Assembly: GCF_023566055.1 (NCBI RefSeq)
Contig: NZ_JALIQP010000001.1
Location: 1,200,059 to 1,264,058, forward strand
Direction: 5' to 3'
DNA from: Halosolutus amylolyticus
GTDB taxonomy: Archaea > Halobacteriota > Halobacteria > Halobacteriales > Natrialbaceae
DNA: 64,000 nucleotides
The translations under genes and the position numbers were made by a program. The notes beneath the pieces are model-generated. The model searched no databases. It was not told where the DNA came from and saw only the letters and a program-made list of their open reading frames with translations. Shown here piece after piece: positions 26,698-34,945 of this stretch. Within the stretch, counting starts at the first letter, position 1. Each line of letters starts with the position of its first letter.

Positions 26698-26829
26698 GCT
26701 ATCTCTCCCTTCGTCACAATCGGGTATCCCGATTGCGGCCGGTCGCGGTCCTCGATTCCGGTCGAGTCACGCCAGTATCGTCCAGGATCTCTCGGGAGCG
26801 TCGTTCGATGACGATTCAGGTGGCCCCGA

Positions 26830-27216
26830 TCAGAGACGGCCGAAGACCGCCTCGAACCGATCGCGGGCGTCCTCACCGATCGGTTCGACCGCCGGTGTCT
26901 CCGTGATACCGAGCAGGGTCTGGGGGTCGACGGCACTGACGACCACGTCGCCGTCGTCGCCCTCGTAGACGACGACGTTACACGGCAACAGGGTGCCGAG
27001 TTCGACGTCCGCCTCGAGACCCTCGTGGGCCAGTCCGGGGTTGCACGCGCCCAGGATTCGGTACTGCCGGAAGTCCTCGCCGAGTTTCTTCTCGAGCGTC
27101 GCCTGGACGTCGATGTCACAGAGCACGCCGAACCCCTCGTCTTCCAGTGCGTCGATCGTTTCGGTGACGACGTCGTCGAACTCGCCGGCGACCTGCTTGT
27201 TTAGAGTATAGGACAT
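26830..27216 (-). CDS. DUF302 protein
   Basis: 128 aa. The DUF302 pattern is clear: DEGFGVLCDIDVQATLEKKL, a conserved ILGACNPGLAHEGLE stretch with Cys, and GTLLPCNVVVYE. The ATG at 27216 (MSYTLNK) is preferred over one ten codons upstream. The family is a small beta-alpha fold of unknown role, often near redox or metal genes. The two Cys may be functional. Confidence 0.85.
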   Translation of the reverse strand: MSYTLNKQVAGEFDDVVTETIDALEDEGFGVLCDIDVQATLEKKLGEDFRQYRILGACNPGLAHEGLEADVELGTLLPCNVVVYEGDDGDVVVSAVDPQTLLGITETPAVEPIGEDARDRFEAVFGRL

Positions 27217-27393
27217 AGCGCACAATACAGGTGCGGGTGGAATCACTCTTTGGGTAGCGACAGCAAGTCGTTCGGGCCGTCGGTGCCGTCGAACTGCGAT
27301 CGAGCGATCGCCGGCGTCGAATTGCGATCGATCGGCCGCGATCGGCTTACCGAGGCCAAGGCCTTAGCCCCGTCACGGAAAACCTCCACCACG

Positions 27394-28026
27394 ATGCTCT
27401 CACGACACCCGTCTCGGCGGCTCCTCGGACTGCTGGGGCTCGTCGTCGCCGGAATCGCGTTCGCCCTCCACTGGCGACGGAATCCGTCCCCGTGTCCCTA
27501 CTCGCAACGGCGCTGGATCGATCTTCCGCGACCGGTGATCACGCGCTCTCGGGTACGCGACCTGCTCGGCCCGCGGCCGGGCGAGCGCGTCCTCGAGGTC
27601 GGCCCGGGAACGGGCTACTACACGCTCCCCGTCGCCCGATCGCTCGAACCGGACGGGACCCTCCACGCGGCCGACGTGCAGCCGGCGATGGTCGAACACC
27701 TGCAGACGCGACTGCAGGAGGCGAACCGTCGGAACGTCGAACCGGTCGGCGGGGACGCCCAGGCCCTCCCGTACGCCGACGACAGCTTCGAGGCCGCCTA
27801 CCTGGTGCTCGTTCTCGGCGAGATTCCCGACCAGGAGCGTGCGCTCGCCGAACTCCGCCGCGTCCTGAAACCCGGCGGTCGACTCGTCGTCGGCGAACTG
27901 CTCCCCGATCCGCACTTCGTCAGGGCCGGTCAGCTCCGGCGACGGGCCGAACGGCAGGGCTTTCGCTTCGAGGAGCGGGACGGAACGCCGATCGGCTACG
28001 TCGCGCGGTTGTCCGTCCCGGCGTAG
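27394..28026 (+). CDS. Class I SAM-dependent methyltransferase with N-terminal membrane segment
   Basis: 210 aa. A hydrophobic segment (residues about 8-25) is followed by the SAM-binding motif VLEVGPGTGYYTLPVA, then VGGDAQALPYADDSFE and LRRVLKPGGRLVVGE. This is a methyltransferase-11 type fold tethered to the membrane. The substrate could be a lipid or quinone (inference from the anchor). The ATG at 27394 was chosen. Confidence 0.8.
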   Translation: MLSRHPSRRLLGLLGLVVAGIAFALHWRRNPSPCPYSQRRWIDLPRPVITRSRVRDLLGPRPGERVLEVGPGTGYYTLPVARSLEPDGTLHAADVQPAMVEHLQTRLQEANRRNVEPVGGDAQALPYADDSFEAAYLVLVLGEIPDQERALAELRRVLKPGGRLVVGELLPDPHFVRAGQLRRRAERQGFRFEERDGTPIGYVARLSVPA

Positions 28027-28062
28027 TCGCGGTCGGCGTCCGAGGTCGCTCGCCTACCCAGA

Positions 28063-28623
28063 TCAGGTGAGGTTTTCGAGGACGCGATCGCCGAACGCGA
28101 GCACGAGGAGCGCGCCGACGAGGTTGAAGACGAGGTCGAGCGCGGTGTCCCGTTTCCCGTAGGAGACGAGCACCGGTTCGAGGCCGAGGCGATCGGCCGT
28201 GGCGTGGATGACGTACTCGACGACCTCCCAGAGGATTCCGGCGCAGACGACGACGGCGATGACCCGCGGCCGCGGATCGCGGTCGCGACGGCGGGACACG
28301 ACGTAGGTGAGACCGCCGAGCAGCGTCGCCGAGTGGGTGTGCGTGAGGTGGTCCCACCACCAGACGTCGTCGTACGGACCGAGCATCCCGGCGGCGTGGG
28401 TGACCATCGCGGTCTCCGCGTACACGCGCTGCCACGGGTGGAACTCGACGTCGTACCACCGTTCGACGAACCCGGGGAGGTACGTGGCGGCGAGCGAGAC
28501 GAGCGCGTTCACGATCGCTGCCGGGTCTCGCCGGCGACAGCCAGCGACGAATACGGCGAGGATCGAGCACCTGAGTCCGCGTTCGACCACCTGTGTCATC
28601 GATCTCAACACGATATCCGTCAC
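28063..28623 (-). CDS. Membrane protein, DUF2238-like
   Basis: 186 aa with about four hydrophobic segments. Conserved-looking polar residues in the membrane region include DVWWWDHLTHTHSATLLGG and LWEVVEYVIHA, reminiscent of the DUF2238/YjdF type with paired His, Asp and Glu. Function unknown. Start ATG at 28623. A nearer ATG at 28599 (MTQVVERG) is possible. Confidence 0.6.
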   Translation of the reverse strand: MTDIVLRSMTQVVERGLRCSILAVFVAGCRRRDPAAIVNALVSLAATYLPGFVERWYDVEFHPWQRVYAETAMVTHAAGMLGPYDDVWWWDHLTHTHSATLLGGLTYVVSRRRDRDPRPRVIAVVVCAGILWEVVEYVIHATADRLGLEPVLVSYGKRDTALDLVFNLVGALLVLAFGDRVLENLT

Positions 28624-28770
28624 AGGTAGCGATCAAAAATGAATCGATACCAGCGTCGTCCCGGCGACCCGACCCGCCGTCTCGACGATGGTGTTCGAGA
28701 CGCGCCCGCGGACAGGGGAAGTTCCCGTACTCCTGTCTCTGCCCGGTACGACGATCGCGCCGCCTCCACG

Positions 28771-28784
28771 GTATTGTACAATAC
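28771..28784. promoter_or_regulatory. Palindrome upstream of trxA-trxB
   Basis: GTATTGTACAATAC is a perfect 14-base palindrome, 41 bases before the trxA ATG and just upstream of the TATA-like CTTTAAAC (28794-28801). Its position fits an activator or repressor site for the thioredoxin operon. Confidence 0.5.
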
Positions 28785-28793
28785 ATACAAAAC

Positions 28794-28801
28794 CTTTAAA
28801 C
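28794..28801 (+). promoter_or_regulatory. TATA-like element of the trxA-trxB operon
   Basis: CTTTAAAC lies about 25-32 bases upstream of the ATG at 28826, the spacing of an archaeal TATA box on a nearly leaderless transcript. Confidence 0.55.
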
Positions 28802-28825
28802 GCTACCAGTTCGTACGGGGGAGTG

Positions 28826-29188
28826 ATGGCAACTGATGCACACTCCGGATCTTCCGATCTCCCGACCGACGAACCAGTCCACGTCGAGGGTGCGGACCAC
28901 CTCGACGGGATCGTCGCGGAGCACGACGTCGTGCTCGTCGACTTCTACGCGGACTGGTGCGGACCGTGCAAGATGCTCGAGCCGGTCATCGAGGGTCTCG
29001 CCGAGGAGACCGAGGCCGTGATGGCGAAGGTCGACGTCGACGCCAACCAGCAGCTCGCGGGTGCCTACGGCGTCCGCGGCGTCCCGACGCTCGTGCTCTT
29101 TGCGGACGGCGAACAGGTCGAACAGCACACCGGCGTCCTGCCGGCGGACCGCCTCCGGAACATGATCGAGGGATACACGAACGAATGA
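28826..29188 (+). CDS. trxA: Thioredoxin
   Basis: 120 aa. Classical active site W44-C45-G-P-C48 (DFYADWCGPCKMLEP) and cis-Pro in VRGVPTLVLF. An acidic N-terminal tail of about 20 residues precedes the fold. General cytoplasmic disulfide reductant. The ATG at 28826 follows the TATA-like element. The stop overlaps the trxB start by four bases (ATGA), so electron donor and acceptor are made together. Confidence 0.93.
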   Translation: MATDAHSGSSDLPTDEPVHVEGADHLDGIVAEHDVVLVDFYADWCGPCKMLEPVIEGLAEETEAVMAKVDVDANQQLAGAYGVRGVPTLVLFADGEQVEQHTGVLPADRLRNMIEGYTNE

Positions 29189-30228
29189 ATACGGACACAG
29201 ATCGTTCCACGACCGTTCACGACGTCGTGATCGTCGGCTCCGGCGTCGCCGGCCTCTCGGCCGCAGTCTACGCCGCCCGGGCCGACCTCGAGCCGATCGT
29301 GCTCGAAGGGCCGGAGCCCGGCGGCCAGCTGACGCTGACGACCGAGGTCGAGAACTACCTCGGGTTCCCCGAGGGTGTCGGCGGCATGGAACTGATCCAG
29401 AACGGGAAGGACCAGGCCGAACGCTTCGGCGCCGAGTTCGTCCACGGGACCGTCGAGGACGCGGCCCTCGACGAGCGGCCGTTCGAACTCGTGCTCTCGA
29501 ACGGCGATCGGCTCCGGACGCGCGCCCTGATCGTCGCGACCGGTGCGAGCGCCCGCTGGGTCGGGGCCGAGAACGAGGACGAACTGATGGGCTACGGCCT
29601 GTCGACGTGTGCGACCTGTGACGGCGCGTTCCACCGCGGCGACGACGTGCTCGTGATCGGCGGCGGCGACAGCGCGATGGAGGAGGCGCTCTTCCTCGCG
29701 AAGTTCGCCGACAGCGTCACGATCGTCCACCGGCGCGACGAACTGCGTGCGTCGGACATCATGGCCCAGCGCGCCCGTGAACACGAGACGATCGACTTCC
29801 GCTGGAACACCGAACTGCTCGAGATCCACGGCTCGCAGGAGGAGGGCGTCACCGGCGCGACGCTGGTGCGCCATCCCGAGGGCCACCCGAAGGACAAACT
29901 CGACGACGGTCTCGAGGTCGAGCGCGAGGAGGTCGACGTCGGCGGCATCTTCTACGGCGTCGGCCACGTCCCCAACACGGACTTCCTCGCGGACACGGCG
30001 ATCGATCGCGACGACGACGGCTACCTGCTGACCAGCGAGGGGATGACGACCGAGACCGCGGTCGAGGGCGTCTTCGGCGCGGGCGACGTGATGGACCCCA
30101 AGTACCGGCAGGCGATCACGGCCGCCGGGACCGGGAGTATGGCGGCGCTCGACGCCGAAACGTGGCTCGACGAGCGGGCCGCCGAGCGCGACGCGGCCCC
30201 CGTTGCCGAACTCGAGGCAGACGACTGA
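29185..30228 (+). CDS. trxB: Thioredoxin reductase
   Basis: 347 aa. FAD Rossmann motif VVIVGSGVAGLSA, redox centre C142-A-T-C145 (STCATCDGAFH), second dinucleotide motif VLVIGGGDSAMEEA with HRRDELRAS downstream (the NADPH-type basic residues), and C-terminal FGAGDVMDPKYRQ. It transfers electrons to the co-encoded thioredoxin. The C-terminal tail is acidic and longer than usual. The stop codon is the first part of repeat element R1. Confidence 0.92.
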   Translation: MNTDTDRSTTVHDVVIVGSGVAGLSAAVYAARADLEPIVLEGPEPGGQLTLTTEVENYLGFPEGVGGMELIQNGKDQAERFGAEFVHGTVEDAALDERPFELVLSNGDRLRTRALIVATGASARWVGAENEDELMGYGLSTCATCDGAFHRGDDVLVIGGGDSAMEEALFLAKFADSVTIVHRRDELRASDIMAQRAREHETIDFRWNTELLEIHGSQEEGVTGATLVRHPEGHPKDKLDDGLEVEREEVDVGGIFYGVGHVPNTDFLADTAIDRDDDGYLLTSEGMTTETAVEGVFGAGDVMDPKYRQAITAAGTGSMAALDAETWLDERAAERDAAPVAELEADD

Positions 30229-30309
30229 GGCGGATTGCTGTACCGATTTACCGGCGCAACCGCCGCCCGGATCGCGGTTGCGCCGGAAATGACTTACAGT
30301 AAACCGTAT
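30228..30309. repeat. 82-bp palindromic repeat R1
   Basis: In reverse orientation it matches R3 and R4 (57175 and 63374) at most positions. The core is GGCGCAACCGC, a short loop, GCGGTTGCGCC, flanked by imperfect arms ending in CCGTAT. The left terminal ATACGG is changed to AGGCGG. Its first base is the last base of the trxB stop codon. Confidence 0.8.
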
Positions 30310-30358
30310 GAGACGGCCGCGTCGATGCGATCGATCACCGCCGCTCCCGATCCCGTGA

Positions 30359-30432
30359 CTGCAGTTCTCTCCCGGCTCACGTCTGCAGTTCTCTCCCGGC
30401 TCACGTCTGCAGTTCTCTCTCCCAGCTCACAT
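30359..30432. repeat. 24-bp tandem repeat, three copies
   Basis: Units start at 30359, 30383 and 30407. The first two 24-base units (CTGCAGTTCTCTCCCGGCTC plus ACGT) are identical, and the third has two extra bases and a substitution. The stop codon of the leftward FMN-binding gene (30427-30429) lies inside the third unit. Confidence 0.8.
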
Positions 30433-30873
30433 CGGTTCTTTGCGCCCGTTGATCGAGTCAGGTACGAGCCGGAAGTCGTGGAACTCGACCTCCGATCGCG
30501 GCCGATCGAAGATTTCGACCGTCGGAATCGATACCGCCCACATTCCCTGGACGGCTCCGGACTCCTCCGGTAGCTCCGCCAGTTCTTCGAGGGATCCCGT
30601 GGTGACGACGCTTCGCCACCCGTCGTCGGTTTCGCCGTAGACGACGAACGAGACCGGGTTCTCGACGAATTCGTCTTTGTTGCTTCCCGGCGGGAACGAG
30701 AGCCGGAAGTAGAAGTGGCCGGCCTCCGGGAAGTAGCCGTACGAAACCGGCAACGAGGACGGCGGTTCGTCCACCGTCGTCGCGAACGAGAGGACGCCCG
30801 TTCCCCCGATTCCGAGGAACTCGTTTCGTTCGTCTTCGGGGAGTTGGACCCAGCGAAGCCCTTTCATGGTCAT
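30427..30873 (-). CDS. Pyridoxamine 5'-phosphate oxidase-like FMN split-barrel protein
   Basis: 148 aa. Residues 10-100 show the split-barrel pattern of general-stress flavin proteins (GGTGVLSFATTVDEPPSSLP, VSYGYFPEAGHFYFRL, then VSFVVYGE). It would bind FMN or F420. Whether it is an enzyme or a flavin-sequestering stress protein is open. The ATG at 30873 (MTMKGL) was chosen. A T-rich promoter lies just upstream. Paralogs are at 59035 and 63506. Confidence 0.8.
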   Translation of the reverse strand: MTMKGLRWVQLPEDERNEFLGIGGTGVLSFATTVDEPPSSLPVSYGYFPEAGHFYFRLSFPPGSNKDEFVENPVSFVVYGETDDGWRSVVTTGSLEELAELPEESGAVQGMWAVSIPTVEIFDRPRSEVEFHDFRLVPDSINGRKEPM

Positions 30874-30893
30874 GGTAGGTCGCCACAACCCGG

Positions 30894-30908
30894 ACGATAA
30901 AAAAAGTG
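30894..30908 (-). promoter_or_regulatory. TATA-like promoter of the FMN split-barrel gene
   Basis: Read leftward the sequence is GCACTTTTTTATCG, the only A/T run nearby, with its centre about 27 bases upstream of the ATG at 30873. Confidence 0.5.
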
Positions 30909-31042
30909 CAGGTATAGCTATCCGGAGTGTTCGCCGCGCGTGCCCGCCGGGACCGGTCGATTCGGATCGGACGCGGAGTCGCTCTTCTCACCGCGTCGGA
31001 CTGACGGTCGGTCTTTTGAGGATTCGATCCGTCCGTTCCGGT

Positions 31043-31480
31043 ATGACAAAGCACGTACTCGTCCCCCTGGACGGATCGGATCCGTCGTGGGCCGCGTTCG
31101 ATCACGCCCTCGAACAGTACGCCGGCGAGCAGATCTCCGTGTTACACGTCGTCGACCCCGCCGAAGGCGTCTACGCGGGCATGGACGGGGGGTACTACGA
31201 CGGCGCCGCGTTCGATCGAGCGCGCGAGCGCGGCGAGACCCTCTGTGAGCGGGCCCGCGATCGACTCGCGGAGACGGACGCCGTCTCGACGACGATCCTC
31301 GAGACGGCCGTCGAGACCGGGCGGCCGCGTCGGAAAATACTCGACTACGCCGACGAACACGACGTCGATCACATCGTCATGGGGAGCCACGGTCGGAAGG
31401 GCGTCTCGCGGGTCCTGCTGGGCAGCGTCGCGGAGACGGTCACCCGGCGGTCGCCGATGCCGGTGACGATCGTTCGCTAA
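31043..31480 (+). CDS. Universal stress protein, single domain
   Basis: 145 aa. Begins MTKHVLVPLDGSD and ends with the nucleotide-binding loop GSHGRKGVSRVLLGSVAE followed by PVTIVR, so it is predicted to bind ATP. It opens the Usp island, and the dual-domain Usp gene follows 173 bases later on the same strand. The ATG at 31043 is the first residue of the fold; the long in-frame region upstream is not Usp-like. Confidence 0.9.
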   Translation: MTKHVLVPLDGSDPSWAAFDHALEQYAGEQISVLHVVDPAEGVYAGMDGGYYDGAAFDRARERGETLCERARDRLAETDAVSTTILETAVETGRPRRKILDYADEHDVDHIVMGSHGRKGVSRVLLGSVAETVTRRSPMPVTIVR

Positions 31481-31653
31481 CGGACCCGATCGGTCGGCCA
31501 GGGCTGGCCGTCCCCTTCCTTGATGGCGATCCGCGGCGCTGTGCAGTCGCTGCGGGCCGGCCTCGGGCGGCCGCGGGGCTCCGCCTTTATGCGGATCGGC
31601 GTGGAAGTCGATCCGAGCGAGCACCGCTCGCCACCGGTACAGGTGGATTTCCC

Positions 31654-32541
31654 ATGCCACAGCACGTCCTCGTTCCGATCGACGGCTCGGATCACGGCTT
31701 CGCCGGACTGGAGTACAGCCTCGCGTCGTTCCCCGACGCCGAACTCGCCGCGCTGTACGTCGTCGATCCAGCGTCCGATCGCGACGCGACCGTCGGTGCC
31801 ACCGAGTCACCGCTCGACCGCGCCGAAACCCGCGGCGAGCAGGCGCTCGACCGTGCGACCGACCGCGCCGCCGAGCACGGCCGCGACCTCCAGACGTTCC
31901 TGCGGACCGGGTCGCCGCACACGGAGATCCTCGCGGTCGCCACCGAACGTGATACCGATCACATCGTCATGGGGAGCCACGGCCGATCGCCGCTCACCCA
32001 TCCGTTTCTCGGGCACGTCAGCGAAGCCGTCGTACGACGCGCGCCGGTCACGACGACGGTCGTTCACGAGACGACGGCATCCATAGACGAGCGCGACCTC
32101 CCCGGATCGATCCTGGTTCCGGTCGACGGGTCCGAGCAGGCCGAGGCCGCGCTCGCGTACGCCATCGAGACGTTCCCCGACGCGTCACACACCGCCTTCC
32201 ACGCCATGGACCTCCCGTTCGATCGCCCTCGCGAGGCGGTCGAGGGCACCTACCTCGAAGAGCTCCTGCACGACCACGAGGAGCGCGCCGAGGCGATCCT
32301 CGAGTCGGCGGCGGCGCTGGCCGACGAACTCGGCGCGACGATCGAGACCGAGACCGCGGCCGAGACGCCGTCGCGGGCGATCGTCGACTACGCCGACGCG
32401 AACGGGTACGACCAGATCGTCATGGGTGGCCACGGCCGATCGCTCGCGGCCCGGCTACTCACGGGATCGGTGGCGGAGCGGGTCGCGCGCCGATCGCCGC
32501 TGACGGTCACGCTGGTCCGGGGTGCCCCGGCCGCTGACTGA
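31654..32541 (+). CDS. Tandem universal stress protein (two Usp domains)
   Basis: 295 aa. Domain 1 spans about 1-140 and domain 2 about 150-290 (SILVPVDGSEQAEAALAYAI). Both have the loop: GSHGRSPLTHPFLGHVSE in the first, degenerate because His replaces the usual Ser/Thr after the last Gly, and GGHGRSLAARLLTGSVAE in the second. The paralog at 34946-35836 is closely similar along its whole length. Its 3' end overlaps the convergent methyltransferase by 87 bases. Confidence 0.9.
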   Translation: MPQHVLVPIDGSDHGFAGLEYSLASFPDAELAALYVVDPASDRDATVGATESPLDRAETRGEQALDRATDRAAEHGRDLQTFLRTGSPHTEILAVATERDTDHIVMGSHGRSPLTHPFLGHVSEAVVRRAPVTTTVVHETTASIDERDLPGSILVPVDGSEQAEAALAYAIETFPDASHTAFHAMDLPFDRPREAVEGTYLEELLHDHEERAEAILESAAALADELGATIETETAAETPSRAIVDYADANGYDQIVMGGHGRSLAARLLTGSVAERVARRSPLTVTLVRGAPAAD

Positions 32542-33276
32542 CGCCCGCGGGCGCGGCGTCCGCGTGACCGATCGCTCCCGCTCGTCGTCGCGATCCGACG
32601 CGGGTCGACACAGGACCACCTCGACCGGGACGCGCGAGACGCTCTCGTCCCGCGCGTCGACGATCCGGAACCCGGCCTCGCGAAGCGTATCGCGGACGTA
32701 GATCGGCCGACAGTCGACGTAGGTCGGGGCCAGGTCGTGGACCCGTTCGTAGAGCCACGTGACCGGCCCGGCCCCGCGGCGGGACAGGGAGACGACACAG
32801 AGCCGCCCCGCCGGGTCGAGGACGCGTCGCCACTCCGCGAGAACGGCGGGAATCTCCGGCGTGTCGAACAGTTCGAGGACGAAACTCGCGAACAGGGCGT
32901 CGAAGGCGTCGTCAGCGAACGGCATCGTCGTCGCGTCGCCCGTGACAACGACGCCGCGATCGAGTCCGGCCGCCGCGAGCGCCCGTCGCGACGCGCGACA
33001 CATCCCGTCCGCGAGATCGATCCCGACGGCGGTCCCGTCCGGACCGACGGCCCGTGCGATCGAAACGAGGGCGGTTCCGGTCCCCGCGCCGACGTCGAGG
33101 ACGCGCTCGCCCGGCGCGGCGTCGAGCAACTCGAGTCCCGCGGTCCGCGCCGGTGCCTCGAACGGGTCGGCGACCGCGTCGTACCAGCGGCTGAGCGCGC
33201 TGTACCACTCGCGGGCGGCCGCTTTCGACCGGGGCACGCGGGCGATCGGTCCCGGCGGTCCGCGCTGGGTACTCAC
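32455..33276 (-). CDS. Class I SAM-dependent methyltransferase with anomalous C-terminal tail
   Basis: 273 aa. The methyltransferase fold is clear: VLDVGAGTGTALVSIA, GIDLADGM, VVTGDATTMPFADDAFD and LAEWRRVLDPAGRLCVV. Similar proteins resemble ubiquinone/menaquinone-type methyltransferases, but the substrate is unknown. The final 50 or so residues turn Arg/Ser/Pro-rich and basic, unlike the rest, and the gene runs 87 bases into the opposite-strand Usp gene. The natural stop has probably been lost by mutation or frameshift. Confidence 0.75.
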   Translation of the reverse strand: MSTQRGPPGPIARVPRSKAAAREWYSALSRWYDAVADPFEAPARTAGLELLDAAPGERVLDVGAGTGTALVSIARAVGPDGTAVGIDLADGMCRASRRALAAAGLDRGVVVTGDATTMPFADDAFDALFASFVLELFDTPEIPAVLAEWRRVLDPAGRLCVVSLSRRGAGPVTWLYERVHDLAPTYVDCRPIYVRDTLREAGFRIVDARDESVSRVPVEVVLCRPASDRDDERERSVTRTPRPRASVSGRGTPDQRDRQRRSARDPLRHRSRE

Positions 33277-33286
33277 GCGGGACCGC

Positions 33287-33676
33287 TCACTCCGCGTCCG
33301 CCTCGATCAGTTCGAACAGCGGATCGAAGTCCTCGGGCAACTGGGCCTCGGCTTTCTCGACGTTCCCCGCCGGAACCACCTCGGCGACGAGGGCGACGAT
33401 CTGCTGGGCCTGGTAGTTGGCGTCCGCCCGATCGCCGCCCCCGCGCTCGGCGATGCGATCGAGGAACTCCTGGTAGTCGAAGCGCTGTCCGTGCTCGGCC
33501 TCGGTCAGGTAGCGATCGATCTCCATCGGGAGCGGGCTGGCGAGGTCCGTCGCCTCCCCCGACTGGAGTCGCTCGCCGAGCGTGGTCAGGACGGCCCGGG
33601 TTGCCCGGACGGCCTGCCCGAACTGCGCGTACTCGAGCCTGTGCTGTACCTGTCCGACGAAGTCTTTGTAGTTCAT
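33287..33676 (-). CDS. DUF2267 protein
   Basis: 129 aa. Starts MNYKDFVGQVQHRLE and continues with TRAVLTTLGERLQSGEATDL, LPMEIDRYL and GQRFDYQEFLDRI, the helical DUF2267 pattern. Function unknown, and the family often accompanies Usp and CBS proteins. The ATG at 33676 was chosen. It lies ten bases from the methyltransferase on the same strand and is divergent from a Usp gene. A paralog is at 50807. Confidence 0.85.
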   Translation of the reverse strand: MNYKDFVGQVQHRLEYAQFGQAVRATRAVLTTLGERLQSGEATDLASPLPMEIDRYLTEAEHGQRFDYQEFLDRIAERGGGDRADANYQAQQIVALVAEVVPAGNVEKAEAQLPEDFDPLFELIEADAE

Positions 33677-33795
33677 AGTGGGACCAGTAGTGGAACTGCT
33701 CGATCTCGGCGCGCGGGTCGCCCGGCCGATCACCCGGCCGGCCGCGCGGTCGATACGTGTCGGGTTTCCACGCCAGTCGAAATAAAGCTGGGCAC

Positions 33796-33812
33796 CACGG
33801 GACCGGCCCGTG
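33796..33812. promoter_or_regulatory. Inverted repeat CACGGG-N5-CCCGTG upstream of a Usp gene
   Basis: Six-base perfect arms lie 41 bases before the Usp ATG at 33854, in the gap shared with the divergent DUF2267 gene. Candidate regulator site only. Confidence 0.3.
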
Positions 33813-33853
33813 TGCGGATAGAACTTTGGGGCGACGGGACGTACGTCGACTCG

Positions 33854-34312
33854 ATGTCCCGCCAACTGCTCGTTCCCGTAGACGGGTCGCCCCTGTCGAA
33901 CAGGGCGCTGGAGCACGCCTTCGATGCGTACGACGATTCATCGGTCGTCGCGCTCCACGTGATCGATCCCGCGGATCCGGGATACAGTTCTCCGATCGAC
34001 GTCGACGTCATGACCGAACCGCCCCACGGCTCCGAGGCGTGGTACGAGCGCGCCGAGAAAGAGGAAGAACGGATCTTCGACGAGGCGCGCGACCTGGCGG
34101 CCGACCACGACGCCGATCTCTCGACCGAGTCCGCGATCGGCGACCCGGCGCGGGAGATCGTCGACTACACCGAGGATCACGACGTCGACGCGATCGTGAT
34201 GGGCAGTCACGGCCGATCGGGCCCGACGCGACTGTTGCTCGGCAGTACCGCCGAACTCGTCGTTAGCCGGGCGCCGGTCACCGTCACCGTCGTCCGCGAC
34301 GAGGTGGCGTGA
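33854..34312 (+). CDS. Universal stress protein, single domain
   Basis: 152 aa. Starts MSRQLLVPVDGSPLS. The nucleotide loop is GSHGRSGPTRLLLGSTAE, then APVTVTVVR, so ATP binding is predicted. A variable insert (MTEPPHGSEAWYERAEKEEE) after strand 2 is shared with the Usp proteins at 45033 and 56723, marking one subfamily. A longer in-frame reading frame begins far upstream, but the Usp fold starts at 33854. Confidence 0.9.
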   Translation: MSRQLLVPVDGSPLSNRALEHAFDAYDDSSVVALHVIDPADPGYSSPIDVDVMTEPPHGSEAWYERAEKEEERIFDEARDLAADHDADLSTESAIGDPAREIVDYTEDHDVDAIVMGSHGRSGPTRLLLGSTAELVVSRAPVTVTVVRDEVA

Positions 34313-34363
34313 CGACCGTCGAACTGGCGCGGCCGGTCGCCGATCGCCGTTCGAGCGCCGTCG

Positions 34364-34792
34364 CTACCGGACGACCGTCACCGGCACACTCGCGCGCCTG
34401 ACGACGAGTTCCGCGGTGCTGCCGAGTCGGAACTCGGCGGCGTTGGTCCGCCCGCGACTCCCCATGACGATCGCGTCGACGTCGTGGTCCTCGGCGTAGG
34501 CCACGATCGTCTGGGCCGGGGACCCGACCGCGGAGTCGGTCTCGATCGTCGCCCCACCCGTCTCGACGTCCGCGAGCGCCGCCTCGAAGAGGTCGTCCGC
34601 CTCGGCCTGCTGTTCGTCGAGCCACTCCTCGGTGAGCGGCGGCAACTGCGCTTCCTGGTCGGGGCTCACCTCGAACGGGTCGATCGCGTGAAAGAGGACG
34701 AGGCGCGCGTCGGTGAACGTCTCGATGGCGTACCGGAGTGCAGCCTGTGCGTGCGCCGAACCGTCGTGTGGGACGAGGATCGATCGGGACAT
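34364..34792 (-). CDS. Universal stress protein, single domain
   Basis: 142 aa from the ATG at 34792. Starts MSRSILVPHDGSAHAQAALR, and the loop is GSRGRTNAAEFRLGSTAELV. The insert PPLTEEWLDEQQAE replaces the usual short turn. It converges with the Usp gene ending at 34312 and is divergent from the tandem Usp gene at 34946, so the 153-base gap holds two promoters. Confidence 0.9.
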   Translation of the reverse strand: MSRSILVPHDGSAHAQAALRYAIETFTDARLVLFHAIDPFEVSPDQEAQLPPLTEEWLDEQQAEADDLFEAALADVETGGATIETDSAVGSPAQTIVAYAEDHDVDAIVMGSRGRTNAAEFRLGSTAELVVRRASVPVTVVR

Positions 34793-34945
34793 CTCCACTT
34801 TGTCGTTCGTCGGTGACGGTGGTAAATCCCGACGGTGCCGACCGCCGACGCGGAACGGAGCCTGCGCGGGCCGTGGGAGAGCCGTCTTTTTGTCGATCGT
34901 CGACGAACGATCGATCGGGCGGTCTCGATCGCCCGCTGGACATCC

